Source: Urophycis tenuis (lineage: Eukaryota > Chordata > Actinopteri > Gadiformes > Phycidae). Taken from it: DNA of 64,000 nt. The position numbers and the translations under genes were made by a program. Every line of letters begins with the position of its first letter. The stretch's first letter is position 1. This document shows, piece by piece, positions 46,860-60,800 of this stretch. Under the pieces are notes generated by a model. The model saw only the letters and a program-made list of their open reading frames with translations. It had not been told where the DNA came from and ran no database searches. The DNA lies in the NCBI GenBank assembly GCA_036785325.1, contig JAXIVH010000073.1, forward strand, positions 35,001-99,000, read 5' to 3'.

Positions 46860-49800
46860 ATCTCAGTGACGTAGTGGTTGCCAGTCATCTCCAAAAACAA
46901 ATAAAAAAATCAGGCTAACGGGTCTGTCTGTCGACACCTCAACCCGACCACCAACACTCCAACATCTCGAGGGATTCGATCCGCCGCCGCCGGGTCGGTG
47001 AGTGACCTTCTCCGTCCCCCGGCTCTAACCACTGAGCCACAGTCACTCCTTGCCGTTGTTACCAAATTTTCATCCCTATCTCAGTGACGTAGTGGTTGCC
47101 GGTCATCTCCAAAAACAAAACAAAAAATCAGGCTAACGGGTCGGTCTGTCGACACTTCAACCCGACCACCAACACTCCAACATCTCGAGGGAATCGAACT
47201 GGCGCCGCTGGGTCGGTGAGTGACCTTCTCCGTCCCCCGGCTCTAACCACTGAGCCAGAGTCACTCCTTGCCGTTGTTACCAAATTTTCGTCCCTATCTC
47301 AGTGACGTAGTGGTTGCCAGTCATCTCCAAAAACAAAAACAAAAATCAGGCTAACGGGTCTGTCTGTCTGTCGACAACTCAACCCGATCCACCAACACTC
47401 CAACATCTCGAGGGAATCGAACCGCCGCCGCCGGGTCGGTGAGTGACCTTCTCCGTCCCCCGGCTCTAACCACTGAGCCAGAGTCACTCCTTGCCGTCGT
47501 TACCGAATTTTCATCCCTATCTCAGTGACGTAGTGGTTGCCAGTCATCTCCAAAAACAAAACAAAAAATCAGGCTAACGGGTCTGTCTGTCTGGCGACAC
47601 CTCAACCCGACCACCAACACTCCAACATCTCGAGGGAATCGAACCGCCGCCGCCGGGTCGGTGAGTGACCTCTCTATCCCCCGGCTCTAACCACTGAGCC
47701 ACAGTCACTCCTTGCCGTTGTTACCGAATTTTCGTCCCTATCTCAGTGACCTAGTGGTTTCCAGTCATCTCCAAAAACAAAACAAAAAATCAGGCTAATG
47801 GGTCTGTCTGTCGACACCTCAACCCGACCACCAACACTTTAACATCTCGAAGGATTCGAACCGCCGCCGCCGCCGGGTCGGTGAGTGACCTTCTCCGTCC
47901 CCCGGCTCTAACCACTGAGCCAGAGTCACTCCTTGCCATTGTTACCGAATTTTCGTCCCTATCTCAGTGACGTAGTGGTTGCCAGTCATCTCCAAAAACA
48001 AAAACAAGAATCAGGCTAACAGGTCTGTCTGTCGACACCTCAACCCGATCCATCAACACTCCAACATCTCGAGGGAATCGAACCGCCGCCGCCGGGTCAG
48101 TTAGTGACCTTCTCCGTCCCCCGGCTCTTACAACTGAGCCAGAGTCAATCCTTGCCGTTGTTACCGAATTTTCGTCCCTATCTCAGTGACATAGTTGTTG
48201 CCAGTCATCTCCAAAAACAAAACAAAAAATCAGGCTAACAGGTCTGTCTGTCTGTCGACACCTCAACCCGACCACCAACACTCCAACATCTTGAGGGAAT
48301 CGAACCGCCGCTGCCGGGTCAGTGAGTGACCTTCTCCGTCCCCCGGCTCTAACCACTGAGCCTGAGTCACTCCTTGCCGTTGTTACTGAATTTTCGTCCC
48401 TATCTCAGTGACGTAGTGGTTGACAGTCATCTCCAAAAACAAAACAAAAAATCAGGCTAACGGGTGTGTCTGTCTGTCGACAACTCAACCCGATCCACCA
48501 ACACTCCAACATCTCGAGGGAATCGAACCGCCGCCGCCGGGTCGGTGAGTGACCTTCTCCATCCCCCGGCTCTAACCACTGAGCCAGAGTCACTCCTTGC
48601 CATTGTTACAGAATTTTCGTCCCTATCTCAGTGACGTAGTGGTTGCCAGTCATCTCCAAAAACAAAACAAAAAATCAGGCTAACGGGTCTGTCTGTCTGT
48701 CGACACCTCAACCCGACCACCAACACTCCAACATCTCGAGGGAATCGAACCGCCGCCGGCGGGTTGGTGAGTGACCTTCTCCGTCCCCCGGCTCTAACCA
48801 CTGAGCCAGAGTCACTCCTTGCTGTTGTTACCGAATTTTCATCCCTATCTCAGTGACGTAGTGGTTGCCAGTCATCTCCAAAAACAAAACAAAAAATCAT
48901 GCTAACGGGTCTGTCTGTCGACACCTCAACCCGACCACCAACACTCAAACATCTCGAAGGATTCGAACCGCCGCCGCCGGGTCGGTGAGTGACCTTCTCC
49001 GTCCCCCGGCTCTAACCACTGAGCCAGAGTCACTCCTTGCCATTGTTACCGAATTTTCGTCCCTATCTCAGTGACGTAGTGGTTGCCAGTCATCTCCAAA
49101 AACAAAACAAAAAATCAGGCTAACAGGTCTGTCTGTCTGTCGACACCTCAACCCGACCACCAACACTCCAACATCTTGAGGGAATCGAACCGCAGCTGCC
49201 GGGTCAGTGAGTGACCTTCTCCGTCCCCCGGCTCTAACCATTGAGCCTGAGTCACTCCTTGCCGTTGTTACTGAATTTTCGTCCCTATCTCAGTGACGTA
49301 GTGGTTGCCAGTCATCTCCAAAAACAAAACAAAAAATCAGGCTAACGGGTGTGTCTGTCTGTCGACAACTCAACCCGATCCACCAACACTCCAACATCTC
49401 GAGGGAATCGAACCGCCGCCGCCGGGTCGGTGAGTGACCTTCTCCATCCCCCGGCTCTAACCACTGAGCCAGAGTCACTCCTTGCCGTTGTTACAGAATT
49501 TTCGTCCCTATCTCAGTGACGTAGTGGTTGCCAGTCATCTCCAAAAATAAAACAAAAAATCAGGCTAACGGGTCTGTCTGTCGACACCTCAACCCGACCA
49601 CCAACACTCCAACATCTCGAAGGATTCGAACCGCCGCCGCCGGGTCGGTGAGTGACCATCTCCGTCCCCCGGCTCTAACCACTGAGCCAGAGTCACTCCT
49701 TGCCATTGTTACCGAATTTTCGTCCCTATCTCAGTGACGTAGTGGTTGCCAGTCATCTCCAAAAACAAAAAAAAATCAGGCTAACGGGTCTGTCTGTCGA

Positions 49801-49889
49801 CACCTCAACCCGACCACCAACACTCCAAGGATTCGAACCGCCGCCGCCGGGTTGGTGAGTGACCTTCTCCGTCCCCCGGCTCTAACCAC

Positions 49890-51475
49890 TGAGCCAGAGT
49901 CACTCCTTGCCATTGTTACCGAATTTTCGTCCCTATCTCAGTGACCTAGTGGTTTCCAGTCATCTCCAAAAACAAAACAAAAAATCAGGCTAACGGGTCT
50001 GTCTGTCGAAAACCTCAACCCGACCACCAACACTCCAACATCTCGAAGGATTCGAACCGCCGCCGCCGGGTCGGTGAGTGACCTTCTCCGTCCCCCGGCT
50101 CTAACCACTGAGCCAGAGTCACTCCTTGCCATTGTTACCGAATTTTCGTCCCTATCTCAGTGACGTAGTGGTTGCCAGTCATCTCCAAAAACAAAAAAAA
50201 ATCAGGCTAACGGGTCTGTCTGTCGACACCTCAACCCGACCACCAACACTCCAACATCTCGAAGGATTCGAACCGCCGCCGCCGGGTCGGTGAGTGACCT
50301 TCTCCGTCCCCCGGTTCTAACCACTGAGCCAGAGTCACTCCTTGCCGTTGTTACCGAATTTTCGTCCCTATCTCAGTGACGTAGTGGTTGCCAGTCATCT
50401 CCAAAAACAAAACAAAAAATCAGGCTAACAGGTCTGTCTGTCTGTCGACACCTCAACCCGACCACCAACACTCCAACATCTTGAGGGAATCGAACCGCCG
50501 CTGCCGGGTCAGTGAGTGACCTTCTCCGTCCCCCGGCTCTAACCACTGAGCCTGAGTCACTCCTTGCCGTTGTTACTGAATTTTCGTCCCTATCTCAGTG
50601 ACGTAGTGGTTGCCAGTCATCTCCAAAAACAAAACAAAAAATCAGGCTAACGGGTGTGTCTGTCTGTCGACAACTCAACCCGATCCACCAACACTCCAAC
50701 ATCTCGAGGGAATCGAACCACCGCCGCCGGGTCGGTGAGTGACCTTCTCCATCCCCCGGCTCTAACCACTGAGACAGAGTCACTCCTTGCCGTTGTTACA
50801 GAATTTTCGTCCCTATCTCAGTGACGTAGTGGTTGCCAGTCATCTCCAAAAACAAAACAAAAAATCAGACTAACGGGTCTGTCTGTCTGTCGACACCTCA
50901 ACCCGACCACCAACACTCCAACATCTCGAGGGAATCGAACCGCCGCCGGCGGGTCGGTGAGTGACCTTCTCCGTCCCCCGGCTCTAACCACTGAGCCAGA
51001 GTCACTCCTTCCCGTTGTTACCGAATTTTCGTCAATATCTCAGTGACGTAGTGGTTGCCAGTCATCTCCAAAAACAAAACAAAAAATCCGGCTAACGGGT
51101 ATGTCTGTCTGTCGACACCTCAACCCGACCACCAACACTCCAACATCTCGAGGGAATCGAACCGCCGCCGCCGGGTCGGTGAGTGACCTTCTCCGTCCCC
51201 CGGCTCTAACCACTGAGCCACAGTCACTACTTGCCGTTGTTACCGAATTCTCGTCCCTATCTCAGTGACGTAGTGGTTGCCAGTCATCTCCAAAAACAAA
51301 TCAAAAAATCAGGCTAACGGGTCTGTCTGTCGACACCTCAACCCGACCACCAACACTCCAACATCTCGAAGGATTCGAACCGCCGCCGCCGGGTCGGTGA
51401 GTGACCTTCTCCGTCCCCCGGCTCTAACCACTGAGCCAGAGTCACTCCTTGCCGTTGTTACCAAATTTTCGTCCC
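49890..51475 (-). repeat. Satellite B seven-unit block, copy 1 (partner 53,640-55,222; offset 3,747 bp)
   Basis: The rare insertion GTCGAAAACCTCAACC lies at 50,005 and 53,752, exactly 3,747 bp apart. ACAAAAAAAAATCAGG, CCCGGTTCTAACCACTG, ATCAGACTAACGGG and ATCCGGCTAACGGGTATG follow in the same order at the same offset. Beyond the block the offset falls to 3,307 and then 3,084 bp, consistent with loss of about two units and then one unit from one copy. Confidence 0.85.
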
Positions 51476-52099
51476 TATCTCAGTGACGTAGTGGTTGCCA
51501 GTCATCTCCAAAAACAAAACAAAAAATTAGGCTAACGGGTCTGTCTGTCGACACCTCAACCCGACCACCAACACTCCAACATCTCGAAGGATTCGAACCG
51601 CCGCCGCCAGTCGGTGAGTGACCTTCTCCGTCCCCCGGCTCTAACCACTGAGCCAGAGTCGCTCCTTGCCGTTGTTACCGAATTTTTGTCCCTATCTCAG
51701 TGACGTAGTGGTTGCCAGTCATCTCCAAAAACAAAAACAAAAATCAGGCTAACGGGTCTGTCTGTCTGTCAACAACTCAACCCGATCCACCAACACTCCA
51801 ACATCTCGAGAGAATCGAACCGCCGCCGCCGGGTCGGTGAGTGACCTTCTCCGTCCCCCGGCTCTAACCACTGAGCCAGAGTCACTCCTTGCCGCTGTTA
51901 CCGAATTTTCGTCCCTATCTCAGTGACGTAGTTGTTGCCAGTCATCTCCAAAAACAAAACAAAAAATCAGGCTAACGGGTCTGTCTGTCGCCACCTCAAC
52001 CCGACCACCAACACTCCAACATCTCGAGGGAATCGAACCGCCACCGGCGGGTCGGTGAGTGACCTTCTCCGTCACCCGGCTCTAACCACTGAGCCAGAG

Positions 52100-53640
52100 T
52101 CACTCCTTGCCGTTGTTACCGAATTTTCGTCCCTATCTCAGTGACGTAGTGGTTGCCAGTCATCTCCAAAAACAAAACAAAAAATCAGGCTAACAGGTCT
52201 GTCTGTCTGTCGACACCTCAACCCGACCACCAACACTCCAACATCTTGAGGGAATCGAACGGCCGCTGCCGGGTCAGTGAGTGACCTTCTCCATCCCCCG
52301 GCTCTAACCACTGAGCCAGAGTCACTCCTTGCCGTTGTTACAGAATTTTCGTCCCTATCTCAGTGACGTAGTGGTTGCCAGTCATCTCCAAAAACAAAAC
52401 AAAAAATCAGGCTAACGGGTCTGTCTGTCTGTCGACACCTCAACCCGACCACCAACGCTCCAACATCTCGAGGGAATCGAACCGCTGCCGGCGGGTCGGT
52501 GAGTGACCTTCTCCGTCCCCCGGCTCTAACCACTGAGCCAGAGTCACTCCTTGCCGTTGTTACCGAATTTTCGTCCCTATCTCAGTGACGTAGTGGTTGC
52601 CAGTCATCTCCAAAAACAAAACAAAAAATCAGGCTAACGGGTGTGTCTGTCTGTCGACAACTCAACCCGATCCACCAACACTCCAACATCTCGAGGGATT
52701 CGATCCGCCGCCGCCGGGTCGGTGAGTGACCTTCTCCATCCCCCGGCTCTAACCACTGAGCCAGAGTCACTCCTTGCCGTTGTTACAGAATTTTCGTCCC
52801 TATCTCAGTGACGTAGTGGTTGCCAGTCATCTCCAAAAACAAAACAAAAAATCAGGCTAACGGGTCTGTCTGTCTGTCGACACCTCAACCCGACCACCAA
52901 CACTCCAACATCTCGAGGGAATCGAACCGCCGCCGGCGGGTCGGTGAGTGACCTTCTCCGTCCCCCGGCTCTAACCACTGAGCCAGAGTCACTCCTTGCC
53001 GTTGTTACCGAATTTTCGTCAATATCTCAGTGACGTAGTGGTTGCCAGTCATCTCCAAAAACAAAACAAAAAATCAGGCTAACGGGTCTGTCTGTCTGTC
53101 GACACCTCAACCCGACCACCAACACTCCAACATCTCGAGGGAATCGAACCGCCGCCGCCGGGTCGGTGAGTGACCTTCTCCGTCCCCCGGCTCTAACCAC
53201 TGAGCCACAGTCACTCCTTGCCGTTGTTACCGAATTTTCGTCCCTATCTCAGTGACGTAGTGGTTGCCAGTCATCTCCAAAAACAAAACAAAAAATCAGG
53301 CTAACGGGTCTGTCTGTCGACACCTCAACCCAACCACCAACACTCCAACATCTCGAGGGAATCGAACCGGCGCCGCTGGGTCGGTGAGTGACCTTCTCCG
53401 TCCCCCGGCTCTAACCACTGATCCAGAGTCACTACTTGCCGTTGTTACCGAATTCTCGTCCCTATCTCAGTGACGTAGTGGTTGCCAGTCATCTCCAAAA
53501 ACAAATAAAAAAATCAGGCTAACGGGTCTGTCTGTCGACACCTCAACCCGACCACCAACACTCCAACATCTCGAAGGATTCGAACCGCCGCCGCCGGGTC
53601 GGTGAGTGACCTTCTCCGTCCCCCGGCTCTAACCACTGAG
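52100..53640 (-). repeat. Satellite B seven-unit block, copy 2 (partner 42,200-43,740)
   Basis: Carries the same ordered variants as 42,200-43,740 at an offset of 9,900 bp. It adjoins, on its right, the second copy of the 3,747-bp-offset block, so two duplications of different age abut near 53,640. Confidence 0.85.
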
Positions 53641-55222
53641 CCAGAGTCACTCCTTGCCATTGTTACCGAATTTTCGTCCCTATCTCAGTGACCTAGTGGT
53701 TTCCAGTCATCTCCAAAAACAAAACAAAAAATCAGGCTAACGGGTCTGTCTGTCGAAAACCTCAACCCGACCACCAACACTCCAACATCTCGAAGGATTC
53801 GAACCGCCGCCGCCGGGTCGGTGAGTGACCTTCTCCGTCCCCCGGCTCTAACCACTGAGCCAGAGTCACTCCTTGCCATTGTTACCGAATTTTCGTCCCT
53901 ATCTCAGTGACGTAGTGGTTGCCAGTCATCTCCAAAAACAAAAAAAAATCAGGCTAACGGGTCTGTCTGTCGACACCTCAACCCGACCACCAACACTCCA
54001 ACATCTCGAAGGATTCGAACCGCCGCCGCCGGGTCGGTGAGTGACCTTCTCCGTCCCCCGGTTCTAACCACTGAGCCAGAGTCACTCCTTGCCGTTGTTA
54101 CCGAATTTTCGTCCCTATCTCAGTGACGTAGTGGTTGCCAGTCATCTCCAAAAACAAAACAAAAAATCAGGCTAACAGGTCTGTCTGTCTGTCGACACCT
54201 CAACCCGACCACCAACACTCCAACATCTTGAGGGAATCGAACCGCCGCTGCCGGGTCAGTGAGTGACCTTCTCCGTCCCCCGGCTCTAACCACTGAGCCT
54301 GAGTCAATCCTTGCCGTTGTTACTGAATTTTCGTCCCTATCTCAGTGACGTAGTGGTTGCCAGTCATCTCCAAAAACAAAACAAAAAATCAGGCTAACGG
54401 GTGTGTCTGTCTGTCGACAACTCAACCCGATCCACCAACACTCCAACATCTCGAGGGAATCGAACCACCGCCGCCGGGTCGGTGAGTGACCTTCTCCATC
54501 CCCCGGCTCTAACCACTGAGCCAGAGTCACTCCTTGCCGTTGTTACAGAATTTTCGTCCCTATCTCAGTGACGTAGTGGTTGCCAGTCATCTCCAAAAAC
54601 AAAACAAAAAATCAGACTAACGGGTCTGTCTGTCTGTCGACACCTCAACCCGACCACCAACACTCCAACATCTCGAGGGAATCGAACCGCCGCCGGCGGG
54701 TCGGTGAGTGACCTTCTCCGTCCCCCGGCTCTAACCACTGAGCCAGAGTCACTCCTTCCCGTTGTTACCGAATTTTCGTCAATATCTCAGTGACGTAGTG
54801 GTTGCCAGTCATCTCCAAAAACAAAACAAAAAATCCGGCTAACGGGTATGTCTGTCTGTCGACACCTCAACCCGACCACCAACACTCCAACATCTCGAGG
54901 GAATCGAACCGCCGCCGCCGGGTCGGTGAGTGACCTTCTCCGTCCCCCGGCTCTAACCACTGAGCCACAGTCACTACTTGCCATTGTTACCGAATTTTCG
55001 TCCCTATCTCAGTGACGTAGTGGTTGCCAGTCATCTCCAAAAACAAATCAAAAAATCAGGCTAACGGGTCTGTCTGTCGACACCTCAACCCGACCACAAA
55101 CACTCCAACATCTCGAAGGATTCGAACCGCCGCCGCCGGGTCGGTGAGTGACCTTCTCCGTCCCCCGGCTCTAACCACTGAGCCAGAGTCACTCCTTGCC
55201 GTTGTTACCAAATTTTCGTCCC
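53640..55222 (-). repeat. Satellite B seven-unit block, copy 2 (partner 49,890-51,475)
   Basis: Same variants in the same order as the partner block, with single-base differences such as CCACAAACACTCC at about 55,094 in place of CCACCAACACTCC. Confidence 0.85.
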
Positions 55223-56129
55223 TATCTCAGTGACGTAGTTGTTGCCAGTCATCTCCAAAAACAAAACAAAAAATCAGGCTAACGGGTCTGTCTGTCGCCA
55301 CCTCAACCCGACCACCAACACTCCAACATCTCGAGGGAATCGAACCGCCACCGGCGGGTCGGTGAGTGACCTTCTCCGTCCCCCGGCTCTAACCACTGAG
55401 CCAGAGTCACTCCTTGCCGTTGTTACCGAATTTTCGTCCCTATCTCAGTGACGTAGTGGTTGCCAGTCATCTCCAAAAACAAAACAAAAAATCAGGCTAA
55501 CAGGTCTGTCTGTCTGTCGACACCTCAACCCGACCACCAACACTCCAACATCTTGAGGGAATCGAACGGCCGCTGCCGGGTCAGTGAGTGACCTTCTCCA
55601 TCCCCCGGCTCTAACCACTGAGCCAGAGTCACTCCTTGCCGTTGTTACAGAATTTTCGTCCCTATCTCAGTGACGTAGTGGTTGCCAGTCATCTCCAAAA
55701 ACAAAACAAAAAATCAGGCTAACGGGTCTGTCTGTCTGTCGACACCTCAACCCGACCACCAACGCTCCAACATCTCGAGGGAATTGAACCGCCGCCGCCG
55801 GGTCGGTGAGTGACCTTCTCCATCCCCCGGCTCTAACCACTGAGCCAGAGTCACTCCTTGCCGTTGTTACAGAATTTTCGTCCCTATCTCAGTGACGTAG
55901 TGGTTGCCAGTCATCTCCAAAAACAAAACAAAAAATCAGGCTAACGGGTCTGTCTGTCTGTCGACACCTCAACCCGACCACCAACACTCCAACATCTCGA
56001 GGGAATCGAACCGCCGCCGGCGGGTCGGTGAGTGACCTTCTCCGTCCCCCGGCTCTAACCACTGAGCCAGAGTCACTCCTTGCCGTTGTTACCGAATTTT
56101 CGTCAATATCTCAGTGACGTAGTGGTTGC

Positions 56130-57860
56130 CAGTCATCTCCAAAAACAAAACAAAAAATCAGGCTAACGGGTCTGTCTGTCTGTCGACACCTCACCCCGAC
56201 CACCAACACTCCAACATCTCGAGGGAATCGAACCGCCGCCGCCGGGTCGGTGAGTGACCTTCTCCGTCCCCCGGCTCTAACCACTGAGCCACAGTCACTC
56301 CTTGCCGTTGTTACCGAATTTTCGTCCCTATCTCAGTGACGTAGTGGTTGCCAGTCATCTCCAAAAACAAAACAAAAAATCAGGCTAACGGGTCTGTCTG
56401 TCGACACCTCAACCCAACCACCAACACTCCAACATCTCGAGGGAATCGAACCGGCGCCGCTGGGTCGGTGAGTGACCTTCTCCGTCCCCCGGCTCTAACC
56501 ACTGATCCAGAGTCACTACTTGCCGTTGTTACCGAATTCTCGTCCCTATCTCAGTGACGTAGTGGTTGCCAGTCATCTCCAAAAACAAATAAAAAAATCA
56601 GGCTAACGGGTCTGTCTGTCGACACCTCAACCCGACCACCAACACTCCAACATCTCGAAGGATTCGAACCGCCGCCGCCGGGTCGGTGAGTGACCTTCTC
56701 CGTCCCCCGGCTCTAACCACTGAGCCAGAGTCACTCCTTGCCGTTGTTACCAAATTTTCGTCCCTATCTCAGTGACGTAGTGGTTGCCAGTCATCTCCAA
56801 AAACAAAACAAAAAATCAGGCTAACGGGTCTGTCTGTCGACACCTCAACCCGACCACCAACACTCCAACATCTCGAAGGATTCGAACCGCCGCCGCCAGT
56901 CGGTGAGTGACCTTCTCCGTCCCCGAGCTCTAACCACTGAGCCAGAGTCACTCCTTGCCGTTGTTACAGAATTTTCGTCCCTATCTCAGTGACGTAGTGG
57001 TTGCCAGTCATCTCCAAAAACAAAACAAAAAATCAGGCTAACGGGTCTGTCTGTCTGTCGACACCTCAACCCGACCACCAACACTCCAACATCTCGAGGG
57101 AATCGAACCGCCGCCGCCGGGTCGGTGAGTGACCTTCTCCGTCCCCCGGCTCTAACCACTGAGCCACAGTCACTCCTTGCCGTTGTTACCGAATTTTCGT
57201 CCCTATCTCAGTGACGTAGTGGTTGCCAGTCATCTCCAAAAACAAAACAAAAAATCAGGCTAACGGGTCTGTCTGTCGACACCTCAACCCAACCACCAAC
57301 ACTCCAACATCTCGAGGGAATCGAACCGGCGCCGCTGGGTCGGTGAGTGACCTTCTCCGTCCCCCGGCTCTAACCACTGATCCAGAGTCACTACTTGCCG
57401 TTGTTACCGAATTCTCGTCCCTATCTCAGTGACGTAGTGGTTGCCAGTCATCTCCAAAAACAAATAAAAAAATCAGGCTAACGGGTCTGTCTGTCGACAC
57501 CTCAACCCGACCACCAACACTCCAACATCTCGAAGGATTCGAACCGCCGCCGCCGGGTCGGTGAGTGACCTTCTCCGTCCCCCGGCTCTAACCACTGAGC
57601 CAGAGTCACTCCTTGCCGTTGTTACCAAATTTTCGTCCCTATCTCAGTGACGTAGTGGTTGCCAGTCATCTCCAAAAACAAAACAAAAAATCAGGCTAAC
57701 GGGTCTGTCTGTCGACACCTCAACCCGACCACCAACACTCCAACATCTCGAAGGATTCGAACCGCCGCCGCCAGTCGGTGAGTGACCTTCTCCGTCCCCC
57801 AGCTCTAACCACTGAGCCAGAGTCGCTCCTTGCCGTTGTTACCGAATTTTCGTCCCTATC
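56130..57860 (-). repeat. Satellite B four-unit tandem duplication (offset 875 bp)
   Basis: The unit with CACCCAACCACC would be ordinary, but here it is accompanied by CACTGATCCAGAGTCACTAC and GAATTCTCGTCCC, and the following units carry ACAAATAAAAAAATC and CGCCGCCAGTCGG. The set occurs with its TTG-initiated frame start at 56,348 and again at 57,223, 875 bp apart. The same set is at 43,364 and 53,264, so it has been amplified at least three times at different scales. Confidence 0.8.
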
Positions 57861-60800
57861 TCAGTGACGTAGTGGTTGCCAGTCATCTCCAAAAACAAAA
57901 CAAAAAATCAGGCTAACGGGTCTGTCTGTCTGTCGACACCTCAACCCGACCACCAACACTCCAACATCTCGAGGGAATCGAACCGCCGCCGCCGGGTCGG
58001 TGAGTGACCTTCTCCGTCCCCCGGCTCTAACCACTGAGCCAGAGTCGCTCCTTGCCGTTGTTACCGAATTTTCGTCCCTATCTCAGTGACGTAGTGGTTG
58101 CCAGTCATCTCCAAAAACAAAACAGAAAATCAGGCTAACGGGTCTGTCTGTCGCCACCTCAACCCGACCACCAACACTCCAACATCTCGAGGGAATCGAA
58201 CCGCCACCGGCGGGTCGGTGAGTGACCTTCTCCGTCCCCCGGCTCTAACCACTGAGCCAGAGTCAGTCCTTGCCGTTGTTACCGAATTTTCGTCCCTATC
58301 TCAGTGACGTAGTGGTTGCCAGTCATCTCCAAAAACAAAACAAAAAATCAGGCTAACAGGTCTGTCTGTCTGTCGACACCTCAACCCGACCACCAACACT
58401 CCAACATCTTGAGGGAATCGAACCGCCGCTGCCGGGTCAGTGAGTGACCTTCTCCGTCCCCCGGCTCTAACCACTGAGTCTGAGTCACTCCTTGCCGTTG
58501 TTCCTGAATTTTCCTCCCTATCTCAGTGACGTAGTGGTTGCCAGTCATCTCCAAAAACAAAACAAAAAATCAGGCTAACGGGTCTGTCTGTCTGTCGACA
58601 CCTCAACCCGACCACCAACGCTCCAACATCTCGAGGGAATCGAACCGCTGCCGGCGGGTCGGTGAGTGACCTTCTCCGTCCCCCGGCTCTAACCACTGAG
58701 CCAGAGTCACTCCTTGCCGTTGTTACCGAATTTTCGTCCCTATCTCAGTGACGTAGTGGTTGCCAGTCATCTCCAAAAACAAAACAAAAAATCAGGCTAA
58801 CGGGTCTGTCTGTCTGTCGACACCTCAACCCGACCACCAACACTCCAACATCTCGAGGGAATCGAACCGCCGCCGGCGGGTCGGTGAGTGACCTTCTCCG
58901 TCCCCCGGCTCTAACCACTGAGCCAGAGTCACTCCTTGCCGTTGTTACCGAATTTTCGTCAATATCTCAGTGACGTAGTGGTTGCCAGTCATCTCCAAAA
59001 ACAAAACAAAAAATCAGGCTAACGGGTCTGTCTGTCTGTCGACACCTCAACCCGACCACCAACACTCCAACATCTCGAGGGAATCGAACCGCCGCCGCCG
59101 GGTCGGTGAGTGACCTTCTCCGTCCCCCGGCTCTAACCACTGAGCCACAGTCACTCCTTGCCGTTGTTACCGAATTTTCGTCCCTATCTCAGTGACGTAG
59201 TGGTTGCCAGTCATCTCCAAAAACAAAACAAAAAATCAGGCTAACGGGTCTGTCTGTCGACACCTCAACCCGACCACCAACACTCCAACATCTCGAGGGA
59301 ATCGAACCGCCGCCGCCGGGTCGGTGAGTGACCTTCTCCGTCCCCCGGCTCTAACCACTGAGCCAGAGTCGCTCCTTGCCATTGTTACCGAATTCTCGTC
59401 CCTATCTCAGTGACGTAGTGGTTTCCAGTCATCTCCAAAAACAAATAAAAAAATCAGGCTAACGGGTCTGTCTGTCTGTCGACAACTCAACCCGATCCAC
59501 CAACACTCCAACATCTCGAGGGAATCGAACCGCCGCCGCCGGGTCGGTGAGTGACCTTCTCCGTCCCCCGGCTCTAACCACTGAGCCAGAGTCACTCCTT
59601 GCCGTTGTTACCAAATTTTCGTCCCTATCTCAGTGACGTAGTTGTTGCCAGTCATCTCCAAAAACAAAACAAAAAATCAGGCTAACGGGTCTGTCTGTCG
59701 ACACCTCAACCCGACCACCAACACTCCAACATCTCGAGGGAATCGAACCGCCACCGGCGGGTCGGTGAGTGACCTTCTCCGTCCCCCGGCTCTAACCACT
59801 GAGCCAGAGTCACTCCTTGCCGTTGTTACCGAATTTTCGTCCCTATCTCAGTGACGTAGTGGTTGCCAGTCATCTCCAAAAACAAAACAAAAAATCAGGC
59901 TAACAGGTCTGTCTGTCTGTCGACACCTCAACCCGACCACCAACACTCCAACATCTTAAGGGAATCGAACCGCCGCTGCCGGGTCAGTGAGTGACCTTCT
60001 CCGTCCCCCGGCTCTAACCACTGAGTCTGAGTCACTCCTTGCCGTTGTTCCTGAATTTTCCTCCCTATCTCAGTGACGTAGTGGTTGCCAGTCATCTCCA
60101 AAAACAAAACAAAAAATCAGGCTAACGGGTCTGTCTGTCGACACCTCAACCCGACCACCAACACTCCAACATCTCGAAGGATTCGAACCGCCGCCGCCGG
60201 GTCGGTGAGTGACCTTCTCCGTCCCCCGGCTCTAACCACTGAGCCAGAGTCACTACTTGCCGTTGTTACTTAATTCTCGTCCCTATCTCAGTGACGTAGT
60301 GGTTGCCAGTCATCTCCAAAAACAAATCAAAAAATCAGGCTAACGGGTCTGTCTGTCGACACCTCAACCCGACCACCAACACTCCAACATCTCGAAGGAT
60401 TCGAACCGCCGCCGCCGGTGAGTGACCTTCTCCGTCCCCCGGCTCTAACCACTGAGCCAGAGTCACTCCTTGCCGTTGTTACCAAATTTTCGTCCCTATC
60501 TCAGTGACGTAGTGGTTGCCAGTCATCTCCAAAAAAAAAAAAAAAAATCAGGCTAACGGGTCTGTCTGTCGACACCTCAACCCGACCACCAACACTCCAA
60601 CATCTCGAAGGATTCGAACCGCCGCCGCCAGTCGGTGAGTGACCTTCTCCGTCCCCCGGCTCTAACCACTGAGCCAGAGTCGCTCCTTGCCGTTGTTACC
60701 GAATTTTCGTCCCTATCTCAGTGACGTAGTGGTTGCCAGTCATCTCCAAAAACAAAAACAAAAATCAGGCTAACGGGTCTGTCTGTCTGTCGACAACTCA

